The notes under the pieces are model-generated. The model was not told where the DNA came from. It did not search any database and was given only the letters and a program-made list of their open reading frames with translations. Position numbers and translations under genes: made by a program. Shown piece after piece: positions 44,589-53,657 of a stretch of 64,000 nucleotides of DNA (its first letter is position 1; the number at the start of each line of letters is the position of its first letter). The stretch comes from Fen731 sp964481885 (GTDB taxonomy: Bacteria > Actinomycetota > Humimicrobiia > Humimicrobiales > Humimicrobiaceae): positions 81,772-145,771 of the forward strand of contig CAYZUS010000001.1 of NCBI GenBank assembly GCA_964481885.1, in the 5' to 3' direction.

Positions 44589-44990
44589 ATGAAGACCAAA
44601 AGTATCAGCCAGACTATTATTATAACTGGTGCAACTCCGCACGAATTATATGAGATTTTTATGGACGAAACCAAACACGCGGAAATTGTAAATTCAACTG
44701 CAAAAATAAGCAGGGATGTAGGCGGAAGGTTTGAAGTCTATGACGGGTATATTGAAGGTACAAACATAGAGCTCCTTCAGGATAAAAAAATAGTCCAGAA
44801 TTGGCGGGGCGATGAGGATTACTGGCCAAAGGAGCATTACTCAAAGCTTGAAATTACTTTTGAAAAAGATGTGAATGGCACCAGGGTCACTCTTTTACAG
44901 GAAGGGGTGCCAGAAGAAGGTTTTGATGACTTTGGTAATGGATGGTATGAATTCTACTGGAATCCCATGTTGGACTTGTTTAAAAAATAA
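44589..44990 (+). CDS. SRPBCC/AHSA1 domain protein
   Basis: 133 aa. A START-like fold with TIIITGATPHELYEIFMDETKHAEI at the N-terminus, GGRFEVYDGYIEGTNIEL, KIVQNWRGDEDYWP and the C-terminal GWYEFYWNPMLDLFKK. These match the AHSA1 (activator of Hsp90 ATPase-like) family. Bacterial members bind small hydrophobic ligands or have unknown roles. GGGAGAGG gives a strong ribosome site. Stands alone, 233 bases after the previous gene. Confidence 0.85.
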   Translation: MKTKSISQTIIITGATPHELYEIFMDETKHAEIVNSTAKISRDVGGRFEVYDGYIEGTNIELLQDKKIVQNWRGDEDYWPKEHYSKLEITFEKDVNGTRVTLLQEGVPEEGFDDFGNGWYEFYWNPMLDLFKK

Positions 44991-45013
44991 TTCCTGATAC
45001 AAAATTTATATTC

Positions 45014-45445
45014 TTATGTTTTTGATCTGTGAGGAATAATGATTCTTATTATGTTATAAACCACGCTTGCTCCCGTGATAACCATTGCTGTAATTAAAAA
45101 AACTTTCAGGGCAACATACCAGGCACCCACTGGAAATACAAAAGGAAAAATACCATTAATCACAAACAGGGCCATAAATGATGCCGCGCTTGTAAAAACC
45201 TGAAGCAGATGTTTGAAACGATCCCTGTCATAGAAAATAAACACAAAATTAGCTATAATTACAGCTCCCAGTGAAACATTTATTGCCCACAGACAATTCC
45301 GGTAGCTCTCAGTTAAAAAAGGCACACCCCAGTTATAAAGATTATTGAGCGCAAAGACAATAAATCCGTTAGCAATAATCGCGCCAATATATTCGGATAT
45401 TTTTCGCCTGTGCGCCTCTGGCTTTATGTCTTCCGTCTCTTCCAT
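45014..45445 (-). CDS. Small four-helix membrane protein, unknown
   Basis: 143 aa. After a charged N-terminus (about 20 residues) four hydrophobic segments are visible, at roughly 22-42, 50-70, 82-105 and 112-135, with a YDRDRFKH loop between helices 2 and 3. No recognised motif. AAGGAAGGA precedes the ATG. It converges on the AHSA1 gene with only 23 bases between stops. Function unknown. Confidence 0.7.
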   Translation of the reverse strand: MEETEDIKPEAHRRKISEYIGAIIANGFIVFALNNLYNWGVPFLTESYRNCLWAINVSLGAVIIANFVFIFYDRDRFKHLLQVFTSAASFMALFVINGIFPFVFPVGAWYVALKVFLITAMVITGASVVYNIIRIIIPHRSKT

Positions 45446-45581
45446 AAAGAGTTCCTTCCTTTAATAGGAATTTAAAAAATCTTTAACTTTAAAATTTTAC
45501 AATAAAAATATTTACGAAATAGTATTGCCTGTTTAGCCGATATGACTGAAATTTAATATCCCTGTAAAAGATTGTACTGTA

Positions 45582-45601
45582 ATTGCCGATAACCTGGCAA
45601 T
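45582..45601 (-). other. Hairpin downstream of the Fe-S gene
   Basis: ATTGCC and GGCAAT form a perfect 6-bp stem with an 8-base loop, about 110 bases after the stop of the last gene of the catabolic run. It lacks a T-run. A possible 3-prime end of the transcript. Confidence 0.25.
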
Positions 45602-45708
45602 AGTATCTCAGTCAGTTTTATTTCCAAACCTTTTATAGCCTAACTTATCAATATTTTTCCTGCAATAATTAATTGACCCTAAAAAAAATTTATTAAGAAT
45701 GTCAAGGA

Positions 45709-46818
45709 CTACATGCTTGCCGAAACAAACTCTGCGATGTCCAAAACTTCAAATCTGCCATCGCCGGCAGCCAGTATATTTTCTTTTGCCGTGCCGGACA
45801 AGGTTACGATTGTTTTAATTCCAAGCTTAAAGGCATCACTGCAGATTTTTTCACCGAGTGCCCTCCCATCTTTAAAAATTGCATTATTCTGATAAAAAGC
45901 TGCCTCACCTGTAGCGTAGGCTTCTTCTCCGTTTCTGTAAAGTTCTATAAAATTTTCTCCAGCCATTCTTTTAATAATATTTTTTGCGCTGTCGCAACGC
46001 TTATTCTTTTTGCACAGAAATTCTGAATCGGCGACAGTTATTTTTCTATCGAATTTTTTAAAGGAAGGATCGGATTCTTTGAAAACGATTTCTGCAAACT
46101 CAGAAAAATGCAATATTTCTGTTGAAGAATTTAAATCCAACCCAAATTCCTTGAAATCATTTAAAAGGCAGTCAATTACCATTGGATCTGAAGAAACAAG
46201 CTGTCTTGCTTTAAGGGAGGAGATCTTCTCATAGAGTTTTTTTGCAGCTGCTTTGGCTTCGTTTTTATATCCCAAGAGAGAAAGAGTTTTTCCACAGTCA
46301 GGCTCATCAGAAATTGTTGTAAATTTTGTGTTCGTTTTATTAAAAAATCTTACGGCTGCTTCTGCAATTTCAAAATGTTTATAGTTTACACTTTGACCGG
46401 CCAGATACAGGACATCAGCATCAGTATTTTCATATTTTTTGTTTTGTAATGTAAAAGATTTGTCATGGGATGTTCCATAAACATTACCATTCTGAAGCAG
46501 GTTATTTTTTAACTCTTTAATGGTCTCAGGTTCCAGGCCCTGGCTGACTATGTCCTCTCTTGCTGACTTAAGGAGTTCCGGGAGGTCGAAATCGCCTTCA
46601 CAGCCTGCAAGGCAGCTTCCGCACATGAAACAGTTATAAAGTGAGTTTACATAATCTTTATTTAAGGGTTCCCCCCTGTAAATGCTATACATTATAAGAC
46701 CACGGCCCCTCGGATAATCACTTTCGTGCATGGTAAGATTTCCAGAAGAACACAAATGCTTGCACATTGGGCAAAATCTGCAAGCCTTAAGTATTGATAA
46801 GTTTTTTTCCATTTCCAT
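45709..46818 (-). CDS. Two [4Fe-4S] cluster protein (GlcF/GlpC/HdrD-like)
   Basis: About 370 aa. Two CxxCxxCxxxC motifs lie in the first 80 residues (CRFCPMCKHLC and CFMCGSCLAGC), as in electron-transfer partners of GlcD, GlpA and lactate oxidases. The C-terminal half normally carries two CCG domains; here only vestiges such as EPDCGKTLSLLGY remain, so the usual CCG cluster may be absent. ATG at 46818 is chosen; a GTG at 46827 with AAAGG 4 bases before is an alternative. It is downstream of the FAD oxidase, its likely electron donor. Membrane or quinone partner not identified. Confidence 0.8.
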   Translation of the reverse strand: MEMEKNLSILKACRFCPMCKHLCSSGNLTMHESDYPRGRGLIMYSIYRGEPLNKDYVNSLYNCFMCGSCLAGCEGDFDLPELLKSAREDIVSQGLEPETIKELKNNLLQNGNVYGTSHDKSFTLQNKKYENTDADVLYLAGQSVNYKHFEIAEAAVRFFNKTNTKFTTISDEPDCGKTLSLLGYKNEAKAAAKKLYEKISSLKARQLVSSDPMVIDCLLNDFKEFGLDLNSSTEILHFSEFAEIVFKESDPSFKKFDRKITVADSEFLCKKNKRCDSAKNIIKRMAGENFIELYRNGEEAYATGEAAFYQNNAIFKDGRALGEKICSDAFKLGIKTIVTLSGTAKENILAAGDGRFEVLDIAEFVSASM

Positions 46819-46946
46819 TTTTAACACTGTACCTTTCGGCTAAAAACGCCAATATATTAAAAGTTTTGATAAATATTGAGTTGCCGGCAAATAATAACTC
46901 CTCTAATTTTTGTTATCACCACTGGCTAAATTAAAATATTCGTCCC

Positions 46947-48386
46947 CTAAAAACCAAGACCCATTTTACCGGGATTCATAATATTATTGGGGTCAAGCTG
47001 TTTTTTTAAATTCTTTAAAAGTTCAAAAGAATTCTTATACTGCTCCTTCATTAATCTCCCCATTTTAAGTCCGATGCCATGATGTTCGTTTAGCACTCCA
47101 TTGTTAGACAGAGCCGACCTTAAAACATCGTCCCAGATTTTATTGTAAAGATGCAGCGCCTCTGCAGGATCTTCGGGAGGGTTATCTATAATAAACCTTG
47201 CATAAAGCATGCATCCCCACATAAACCAGTGTGAAAAATGTCCGATGAATCTTGCCTGCGGATAATTGGTTTCGACAGTTTTTTTCATATCATTATATAT
47301 TTTCAGGATGTCTTTATAAGTTGCAACAGTGTCACATGTCCCGAATGCCTGTGGGAGAGAAAACACATAAGGCGGGAAGAAAAACTTATACCTGTGAAGC
47401 CACCATTCCTCACCCATTTCTGTTCCAAGATCTTCGCCGTTTAGTTCCAGAGCAATTTTTTTAGCGTATTGATGCTGCAAATCAACGATTTTTTCTTTGC
47501 CGTCAAACGCATAAACCAGATAAATGCCTTCTTTGTCTATGCCCAGTACCCTTTTAATAAGGCTTTTGGTTTCAGCCTCATCATAAAGCCTTATGGTACA
47601 TGGGGCAAGCCCTTCATGCATCAGCCTTCGCCCTGTTTCAAGACCACTTTCAAGGTCTTTGAATAAAAATGCCTGGAATTTACGAATTTCAGGTAATTTG
47701 TGTATTATCAGCCTTACTTTTGTTATTATTCCCAGTACACCCTCAGAACCGATAAAAAACCAGTTTAAATCAATTCCGCTGGCAGTTTTGGGAACAGAAA
47801 GTGTCTTTATTATTTCACCGCTTGGCAGGACCACTTCCATGGAGATAACCATGTCTTCCATTTTGCCGTACTTTGTTGAAAGAACGCCGGTCCCTCTGTG
47901 AGCAATAAATCCCCCCACAGTTGAGCAGTAAATTGATGCAGGAAAGTGCATTGTGGAAACGCCGCTCTTGGCAAGCTCCCATTCAAGATGTTCTACAATC
48001 ATTCCCGTTCCAACCTCAACGGTCATACTCTCCAAATCAATATCGATTACCTTGTTTAATCTTTTCATGTCAATTACTATTCCTTTGCATACAGGAAGGG
48101 CGCCACCCTGGGAACCGCCGCCGCCGCCCCAGGCAGTAACAGGAATCTTGTATTCATTTGCAATAACCATTATTTTGGATATTTCTTCAGCGTTTTTTGG
48201 GAAAATAATAAAGTCCGGCTCAATTCTTTTGTTCCCCCTGTCGTGCCACAGAGTGGATATCCAGTAATAGTCCACAGAATAAGCAACTTTATCAGACAGG
48301 GAAACAGAAACATTTTCATCTCCAACAATATCTTTAAGCTCATGAACAATCATGTGAAAAAGATATGAATCTTTATCGTATAGCAT
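46947..48386 (-). CDS. FAD-binding oxidase (GlcD/AGPS type)
   Basis: About 479 aa. The PCMH FAD fold has PDFIIFPKNAEEISKIM, the pyrophosphate loop WGGGGGSQGGALP, VEVGTGMIVEHLEWELAKSG and CSTVGGFIAHRGTGVLSTKYG. The C-terminal cap ends in NEHHGIGLKMGRL and LDPNNIMNPGKMGL. Related enzymes oxidise 2-hydroxy acids (glycolate, lactate) or make ether lipids. The ATG at 48386 with GGAAAGG upstream is preferred; a TTG at 48404 is in frame. Next to the Fe-S gene, giving a GlcDF-like pair. Substrate unknown; context suggests a sugar-derived hydroxy acid or polyol. Confidence 0.88.
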   Translation of the reverse strand: MLYDKDSYLFHMIVHELKDIVGDENVSVSLSDKVAYSVDYYWISTLWHDRGNKRIEPDFIIFPKNAEEISKIMVIANEYKIPVTAWGGGGGSQGGALPVCKGIVIDMKRLNKVIDIDLESMTVEVGTGMIVEHLEWELAKSGVSTMHFPASIYCSTVGGFIAHRGTGVLSTKYGKMEDMVISMEVVLPSGEIIKTLSVPKTASGIDLNWFFIGSEGVLGIITKVRLIIHKLPEIRKFQAFLFKDLESGLETGRRLMHEGLAPCTIRLYDEAETKSLIKRVLGIDKEGIYLVYAFDGKEKIVDLQHQYAKKIALELNGEDLGTEMGEEWWLHRYKFFFPPYVFSLPQAFGTCDTVATYKDILKIYNDMKKTVETNYPQARFIGHFSHWFMWGCMLYARFIIDNPPEDPAEALHLYNKIWDDVLRSALSNNGVLNEHHGIGLKMGRLMKEQYKNSFELLKNLKKQLDPNNIMNPGKMGLGF

Positions 48387-48510
48387 TATTATTTTCCTTT
48401 CCAAATTATATTATGCGTATATCCACTATGCCGATAATACCACTACTGCCTGTAATGTGCCGGGTTATGAAAAACTGTCCATAAGTCCCAACTTGCAGCA
48501 GTTACAGCGA

Positions 48511-48620
48511 CAAAGCGAATAATTAGTAAATACATCAAATCGAGTAACAAAAAAAATTTTAAAGCAAATATCTTTAAATATCATCAAAGCGAATAATTAA
48601 TAAAAATATCAAATCAAATG
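48511..48620. repeat. Imperfect direct repeats upstream of the FAD oxidase gene
   Basis: A unit beginning CAAAGCGAATAATTA occurs at 48511-48544 and again at 48585-48620, 74 bases apart, with AT-rich related sequence between. They lie between the kinase stop and the oxidase start. Possible regulator sites or neutral slippage. Confidence 0.5.
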
Positions 48621-48676
48621 CTTATGTTTTTTTATTTAAAAATTCCGGTTTTGCCATATTTGGTTTATTATTTGTC

Positions 48677-50293
48677 TTAAGGCAACATTGACAGCTCATG
48701 GTTTATTTCAGTCAAAGCTTCTTTTGCTTTTTTATATAATCCATAAACTTTTAAATATTTTATATTTTCACCGGCGTTATATATTATTTCTTCATTAAAC
48801 TGTGTGTTCTTTTCAACTGCATCCTCTATGGAGGGATATGCATGTACCCCAACAGCTGAAAGCATGGCAGCCCCATAGGAAGCATCGGTATTTACAGGAA
48901 TAAGACCGTTATGTCCAAGCACGTTGGCAAGAATCATGGTCCATAGTCTGCTTTGGCTGCCTCCTCCTATAAATTTTAAATCTCCCTGCGGTTTAAGACC
49001 TTTTTCTGCAAGAAATTCAATGCTGTCTCTCAATGAAAAAGACGTCCCCTCTAACACGGCTCTTGCAAGATGGGCCCTTTTGTGGTGAAGCGCCAGACCG
49101 AGAAAGTCACCCTTAAGCATGGAGTCGTTGTATGGTGACCCTTCACCGAGGAGATAGGGATGGAAAAGAAGCCCATTGCTGCCTGACTCTATTTGAGAAG
49201 CTTCCAAATCCATCTTTTCAAAAGCGCTCGTTAAACTTAAAGCATCCTTTAAACTTTTTTTCTTTTCTTTAATGTCAGAAACAGTCATCATGGCTTCATC
49301 ACTTCGCTGCATAGACAAATAGTCTTTAAATAACTCGTCTCTTGCCCAGCGGTAGGAAGTGGCGCAGGATTTTGTCCCTGTCCCGGGATACCATAGTCCC
49401 GGTATTATGTACGAGTAATTAATAATTCCCTCATAAGGGGCCGGTTTCTCCGAAAGGACACAAATTCTTCCAAAAGTGGCAAGTTTTACGGTACAGTCAC
49501 CCTTCTTTATATTGCCTGCGGCCAGTATTTCAAGAAGCGTGTCTGTTGTTCCTGCCAGTACAGGAGTCCCTTCCCTTAGAGCAGACCAGCGTGAGCCCTC
49601 TCTTGTAACTTTTCCTGCAATTTCAAGCGGAGACAGAATATCCGGCAGGAGATTTACGTCAAGCCCGATAATGTCTGCAAGCTCATGGCTCCATTTTTTG
49701 TTTAAAGTATCAAAAAAAAGTGTCCCCTGGGCATCAATTTCATCGGTTGCAATCTCCCCTGTAAGCATCATTCTTATATAGTCTTTGGGGAAAACTATTC
49801 TGAAAATCTTTTCATATCTGTCCGGCTCTATTTCCTGGATCCATTTAAGCATGGATATTGTCCACATCGGGCTAACAGGATTAAAATTAATTTTTAAAAA
49901 AAGTTCATTAAACTTCCTTAAAGCTGCTGTCTGTGAAGAACTCCTGATGTCTGTTATGTGAATAACGTTTCCCAGGACATTTAGATGCCTGTCAAGAAGT
50001 ACAGGGCTGTGCGTTACCCCGCTTAAAGCTACTGCAGCTATGCGGCTGCCGTCAATATGGTTTGCTTCAAAAGAACTTTTTATAAGAGTCGAAAGGCTGC
50101 CTATCCAATCGCTGCTTTTCTGTTCTGCCCATCCCGGATGGGGATAAATTGTCCGGTATTCGCGTGAATATGTTACTGACAAGGGCTTTGCACAACTGCC
50201 GCCGGTATCAAAACCGGTGCCCTCAATTTGCAAAATTGTCACTTTGCATGCGCCAGAACCTATATCTATACCCATAACAAACGAATCAGACAA
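48677..50293 (-). CDS. FGGY-family carbohydrate kinase (xylulokinase-like)
   Basis: 538 aa. The N-terminal VMGIDIGSGACKVTIL phosphate loop, HPGWAEQKSSDWIGSL, ALSGVTHSPVLLD, DEIDAQGTLFFDTLNKKWS (catalytic Asp) and the C-terminal LKFIGGGSQSRLW with GAAMLSAVG fit the family. Members phosphorylate xylulose, ribulose, glycerol, erythritol, fuculose and similar. The sequence does not decide which. TTG start with GGGGGA 6 bases upstream. Within the catabolic run, it would trap the product of the oxidases or hydrolase. Confidence 0.9.
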   Translation of the reverse strand: MSDSFVMGIDIGSGACKVTILQIEGTGFDTGGSCAKPLSVTYSREYRTIYPHPGWAEQKSSDWIGSLSTLIKSSFEANHIDGSRIAAVALSGVTHSPVLLDRHLNVLGNVIHITDIRSSSQTAALRKFNELFLKINFNPVSPMWTISMLKWIQEIEPDRYEKIFRIVFPKDYIRMMLTGEIATDEIDAQGTLFFDTLNKKWSHELADIIGLDVNLLPDILSPLEIAGKVTREGSRWSALREGTPVLAGTTDTLLEILAAGNIKKGDCTVKLATFGRICVLSEKPAPYEGIINYSYIIPGLWYPGTGTKSCATSYRWARDELFKDYLSMQRSDEAMMTVSDIKEKKKSLKDALSLTSAFEKMDLEASQIESGSNGLLFHPYLLGEGSPYNDSMLKGDFLGLALHHKRAHLARAVLEGTSFSLRDSIEFLAEKGLKPQGDLKFIGGGSQSRLWTMILANVLGHNGLIPVNTDASYGAAMLSAVGVHAYPSIEDAVEKNTQFNEEIIYNAGENIKYLKVYGLYKKAKEALTEINHELSMLP

Positions 50294-50453
50294 AAAATCC
50301 CCCTATCCAGTCAAAATAGTTTTAACCTCCACTGCCAAATCAGGTCTTGCAGAATTATTGGCATAAATGTTCAGATTCTTAAGTTTAAAGTCTTAAAAAT
50401 CATATCCCGGCAAAAAATATACCGGTTCCATAACAGGTGCAAATTATTAATGA

Positions 50454-51290
50454 TTAATACATGTCAACTTTAAGATCCGGCTTGACTTTTGGCCACTCAG
50501 CCGGTTTATATGTTTTCTTTAAATACTCTACCAAATCGACAACAACATCTACGGCGGTCGATATTATGGCCTCCCCTTTTTCAGCGGTTGCAAGTCTGGG
50601 ATCTCCCGGGGCACCTGTCTCCATTGTAGTTTCCTGCGGTACAAAAGTAATGGCCTCAATTGGGAAAGCATTTATAAGCTCTGCATGAACAGCCGGCCTT
50701 ACAAACCGCTTGTCAAGATAACCCTTAAGGCTGTAGTCTTCTTTTGCTTTTGACATGTCGCAAAGTTCAGGATATAAAGCAAGACTGACTGAAGTCTCAA
50801 CTTCATCGGCATGTTTAAACGGAGTTGTGCAGACTTCTTTTATTTTTTCACAGGCCAGCTCCCACCAGGTGGCAACTGCCATGAAGCAGTCCACATCAAG
50901 AGCAATCTCCTGTATGGCAGTATGCATGGTCCACCACTGTCCGTGGGCCTGCATGATTATAACTTTCCTGAAGCCTGAATTTACCAGGCCTTTAATAACA
51001 TCCCTGACAAATTCAATCTGCGTTGTGGCCCTTATGGGAATCGTGCCAACAAATCCGTAGTGAAAATACGGGTGGCTTCCGTAAGGCATCGGGGGCGCTA
51101 CAATTGCACCTGTTCTTGCTGAGACCCTTTTGGAAAGTTCATATGCGTTATAAAAGTCAACACCTGCCGGACAATGGAGTCCGTGCTGTTCTGTTGCGCC
51201 AATAGGAAGTATTGCAATTCCGACTTCATCGGCAACTTTTTTTATTTCCGGCCAGGTAATTTCCTGCCAAATTATAGGTTTTCCTTCCAT
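50454..51290 (-). CDS. Creatininase-family metal-dependent amidohydrolase
   Basis: About 278 aa. LPIGATEQHGLHCPAGVDFYNAY carries the Glu, His and Asp ligands, GSHPYFHYGFVGTIPI follows, and HADEVETSVSLALYPE supplies the final Glu. The usual NGHGGN loop is replaced by QAHGQWW, so it forms a distinct subgroup. The family includes creatinine amidohydrolase, MftE, ArfB and a diketo-inositol hydrolase (IolN of the Thermotoga inositol pathway). A ring-opening or C-C hydrolase for a cyclitol or lactone would fit this operon. That is a hypothesis. The ATG at 51290 with AAAGGA upstream is preferred over TTG 51296. Confidence 0.85.
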   Translation of the reverse strand: MEGKPIIWQEITWPEIKKVADEVGIAILPIGATEQHGLHCPAGVDFYNAYELSKRVSARTGAIVAPPMPYGSHPYFHYGFVGTIPIRATTQIEFVRDVIKGLVNSGFRKVIIMQAHGQWWTMHTAIQEIALDVDCFMAVATWWELACEKIKEVCTTPFKHADEVETSVSLALYPELCDMSKAKEDYSLKGYLDKRFVRPAVHAELINAFPIEAITFVPQETTMETGAPGDPRLATAEKGEAIISTAVDVVVDLVEYLKKTYKPAEWPKVKPDLKVDMY

Positions 51291-51360
51291 ACTCAAATCC
51301 TTTCAGTAATTATTTTATAAATCCAAAAGACTGGCTGATAATGCCATTTTACCGGGCCGT

Positions 51361-51690
51361 TTACATTGCTTTAAAATCAACAACCAGATCCCTTATAACC
51401 TCTCCGCCGCCTGCAGGTTCCAGAGTTATTTCTGTATCCGGCATCACCTGGGTTGAACAGCTTTTCACAGTTTTCCCGTCCAGTTTTACAACACAGGTCT
51501 GGCACATCCCTTTGTAGCACTTGTATGTCCTGAAAGCCAGGGTTCCGTCAAGGTCCCTTCTTATCATTGTCAGAAGTTCGTGAATAGTTACTGAGCGATC
51601 AGTATCAACAACGTAATCCTGGAAATAGGATTTTTCATCCTTATCAGGGTCAAATCTTAAAATTTTTGCCTGTATTTTGTTTTTTGCCAT
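51361..51690 (-). CDS. [2Fe-2S] subunit, SdhB/FrdB N-terminal domain only
   Basis: 109 aa. KCYKGMCQTCVVKLDGKTVKSC holds the four cluster cysteines in the C-x4-C-x2-C-x11-C spacing of succinate dehydrogenase/fumarate reductase iron-sulfur subunits, and it ends in VIRDLVVDF, where the second domain should begin. That domain, with [4Fe-4S] and [3Fe-4S] clusters, is absent. AAGGAG precedes the ATG. It lies 57 bases after the FrdA-like gene, so the two probably form a complex. Quinone contact must be through another protein, if at all. Confidence 0.88.
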   Translation of the reverse strand: MAKNKIQAKILRFDPDKDEKSYFQDYVVDTDRSVTIHELLTMIRRDLDGTLAFRTYKCYKGMCQTCVVKLDGKTVKSCSTQVMPDTEITLEPAGGGEVIRDLVVDFKAM

Positions 51691-51747
51691 CTGACTTCTC
51701 CTTATGAATAAAATTATTTAAGTTTATTGCTGTTTAAAAAAACACTG

Positions 51748-53466
51748 TTATTTGACGGCCTGGGGTTTCAGCAATGTGTATATTACATCCCTTTTTGAAT
51801 AGTCCGCTTTTCCGTTTTTATCTTTTACTATTGTGTGGCATCTCCAGTTTTTATCATCTTCAACAGGAAAATCTGTTCTGTTGTGATGTCCCCTTGATTC
51901 TTTCCTGAAAAGTGCGCTCCCGAAAGTAAGTTCAGCGGTCTCAACCATAAGCTTTGCCTCGATTGCCTCAGAAAGTTCGAGATTGTATTTGTTTATCTCA
52001 GGCGCATACAGGTTATCAAGATCTTTTTTGATTTCCTGGATATTGGAAAGCCCCTTTAGCAACCCTTCTTCATTTCTGAACGGTGCGATAAATTCATCCA
52101 TTGTCTTTAAAATGCCTTCTTTTAAAACCAAAGGTTTGATTTTTTTGGATTTGTTTTTGGTTATCTGTGTAATCATCTCTATTGCAGAATTTAAATCCTT
52201 TTCGTCTATCGGAATAAGGTTCTTTTTGGAAGAATCCCTTGATGCTGTTGCGCCAGTAGCTGCACCTGTTGTCTGGGTGTCGCACAAAGCACTTCCTGCA
52301 AGCCTGTTGGCTCCCTGGAAATTACCTGCAGCTTCACCGCATGAATACAGGCCGTCGACTGATGACTGGCCCTTTTCATTAATATATATGCCACCGCACT
52401 GATAATGTGAAGCAGGAGCAACTTCTAGACGTGTTTTTGCAAGGTCAAGCCCTGCAGCGTCTATAAGGAACTGGTAGTGCTTGGGGGTCATTGTCTTAAA
52501 GACTTCTCGCACAGCATCTTCACCTTTTGGAGATTTTGTCGTATCAAAATATACTCCGCCGTGTGGTGTACCTCTTCCAGCCTTGATGACATTAAAAATA
52601 GTCTTTATTGCTTCATCCCTTATAGGCAGCGGTTTGTTGATAATGGAAACTCCGTCTTTGTCAGTTATTTCTCCATCAGCAAACTCATTTATCATTAGTT
52701 CATAGAGAACTACAGAACCTTTAACGCTTGGCGGCCAGATAAGATCCGTTCCGTAATACTGGTTAAATTCCAAATCGACAAGATCTGCGCCTACACGGTA
52801 TGCCATTGCATTTCCATCACCTGTAAGTGTTGGCGGATTGTCTGAAAATCCCCATAAAGAAGTGTACCCACCGGTTGCCACAATGGTCGATTTGGCATTT
52901 ATAACAACTATCTGGCCATTAATCATGTCAATACCTACAACTCCGACAACGCTTTCCCTGCTTTTTAGAAGCCAGTATGCAAAAAAATCCTTATAAACTT
53001 TAATGTTGTCGTGCCTTGTAACTTCCTTTGCCAGAATGGTAGACATATGCTGGCCGTTTTCAATCATGAAACATGATCTCGGATAAGTCTGCCCTGGCAT
53101 CGGTGTCTGGTAGAACCTGCCATCGTCTTCTTTTTTAAAGTGCACGCCATATCTTTCCATATCAAGAATCCTGTCACAAGCATTAAAAGCTACGACTTCA
53201 ACTATATTCTGGTCACCTATAAAATGGCCCGCTTTTACCATATCTTCAAAATACTGTTCAGGTGTATCCCTTTCATCACGGCCTTTTGGGCCAAACGGGG
53301 CCTGTATGCTCCAGAGCGCACAGGGAGTTGCCCCGGAACGGCCCGGTCTGCCCTTATCAAGCATGACAACATCTGAACCGATAACTGCAGCTTCTATTGC
53401 AGCTCGGCATGCGGCTCCCCCGCCTCCGATTACAACAACATCAGTTTTTATTCTCTGAACTTCCAT
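51748..53466 (-). CDS. FAD-binding SdhA/FrdA-like oxidoreductase
   Basis: 572 aa. Rossmann VVVIGGGGAACRAAIEAA at the N-terminus, GRSGATPCA, PRSCFMIENGQHMSTIL, ASHYQCGGIYINEKGQ and GLYSCGEAAG..GANRLAGSAL are the flavoprotein-subunit signatures. The C-terminal helical domain has RNEEGLLKGL and RKESRGHHNRTDFP. Related to SdhA, FrdA, aspartate oxidase and APS reductase. No membrane anchor subunit is near. Sitting in a sugar-type operon, it may oxidise a pathway intermediate rather than succinate. GTGAGG precedes the ATG. Confidence 0.88.
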   Translation of the reverse strand: MEVQRIKTDVVVIGGGGAACRAAIEAAVIGSDVVMLDKGRPGRSGATPCALWSIQAPFGPKGRDERDTPEQYFEDMVKAGHFIGDQNIVEVVAFNACDRILDMERYGVHFKKEDDGRFYQTPMPGQTYPRSCFMIENGQHMSTILAKEVTRHDNIKVYKDFFAYWLLKSRESVVGVVGIDMINGQIVVINAKSTIVATGGYTSLWGFSDNPPTLTGDGNAMAYRVGADLVDLEFNQYYGTDLIWPPSVKGSVVLYELMINEFADGEITDKDGVSIINKPLPIRDEAIKTIFNVIKAGRGTPHGGVYFDTTKSPKGEDAVREVFKTMTPKHYQFLIDAAGLDLAKTRLEVAPASHYQCGGIYINEKGQSSVDGLYSCGEAAGNFQGANRLAGSALCDTQTTGAATGATASRDSSKKNLIPIDEKDLNSAIEMITQITKNKSKKIKPLVLKEGILKTMDEFIAPFRNEEGLLKGLSNIQEIKKDLDNLYAPEINKYNLELSEAIEAKLMVETAELTFGSALFRKESRGHHNRTDFPVEDDKNWRCHTIVKDKNGKADYSKRDVIYTLLKPQAVK

Positions 53467-53657
53467 TTTGCCTCACTTTCTTTTGTTAAAATTAATCAGG
53501 TAATTACATGTATTATAAATATTTAAAAATATTTCCAAACACCATAAATTCCCTTAAATATTGACTTGTTTCTTTTAAAGTTGCTGGTTTTTAATATTTC
53601 TGAATTTATGGTATTTAAAATCAAAAAATCAAAATAAATATTAAAATATAAGAAATC

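Noticed and set aside
51361..53466. Calling the flavoprotein pair succinate dehydrogenase or fumarate reductase
   Set aside because: The second Fe-S domain and any membrane anchor are missing and the operon is catabolic in character, so a specific name would overstate it.
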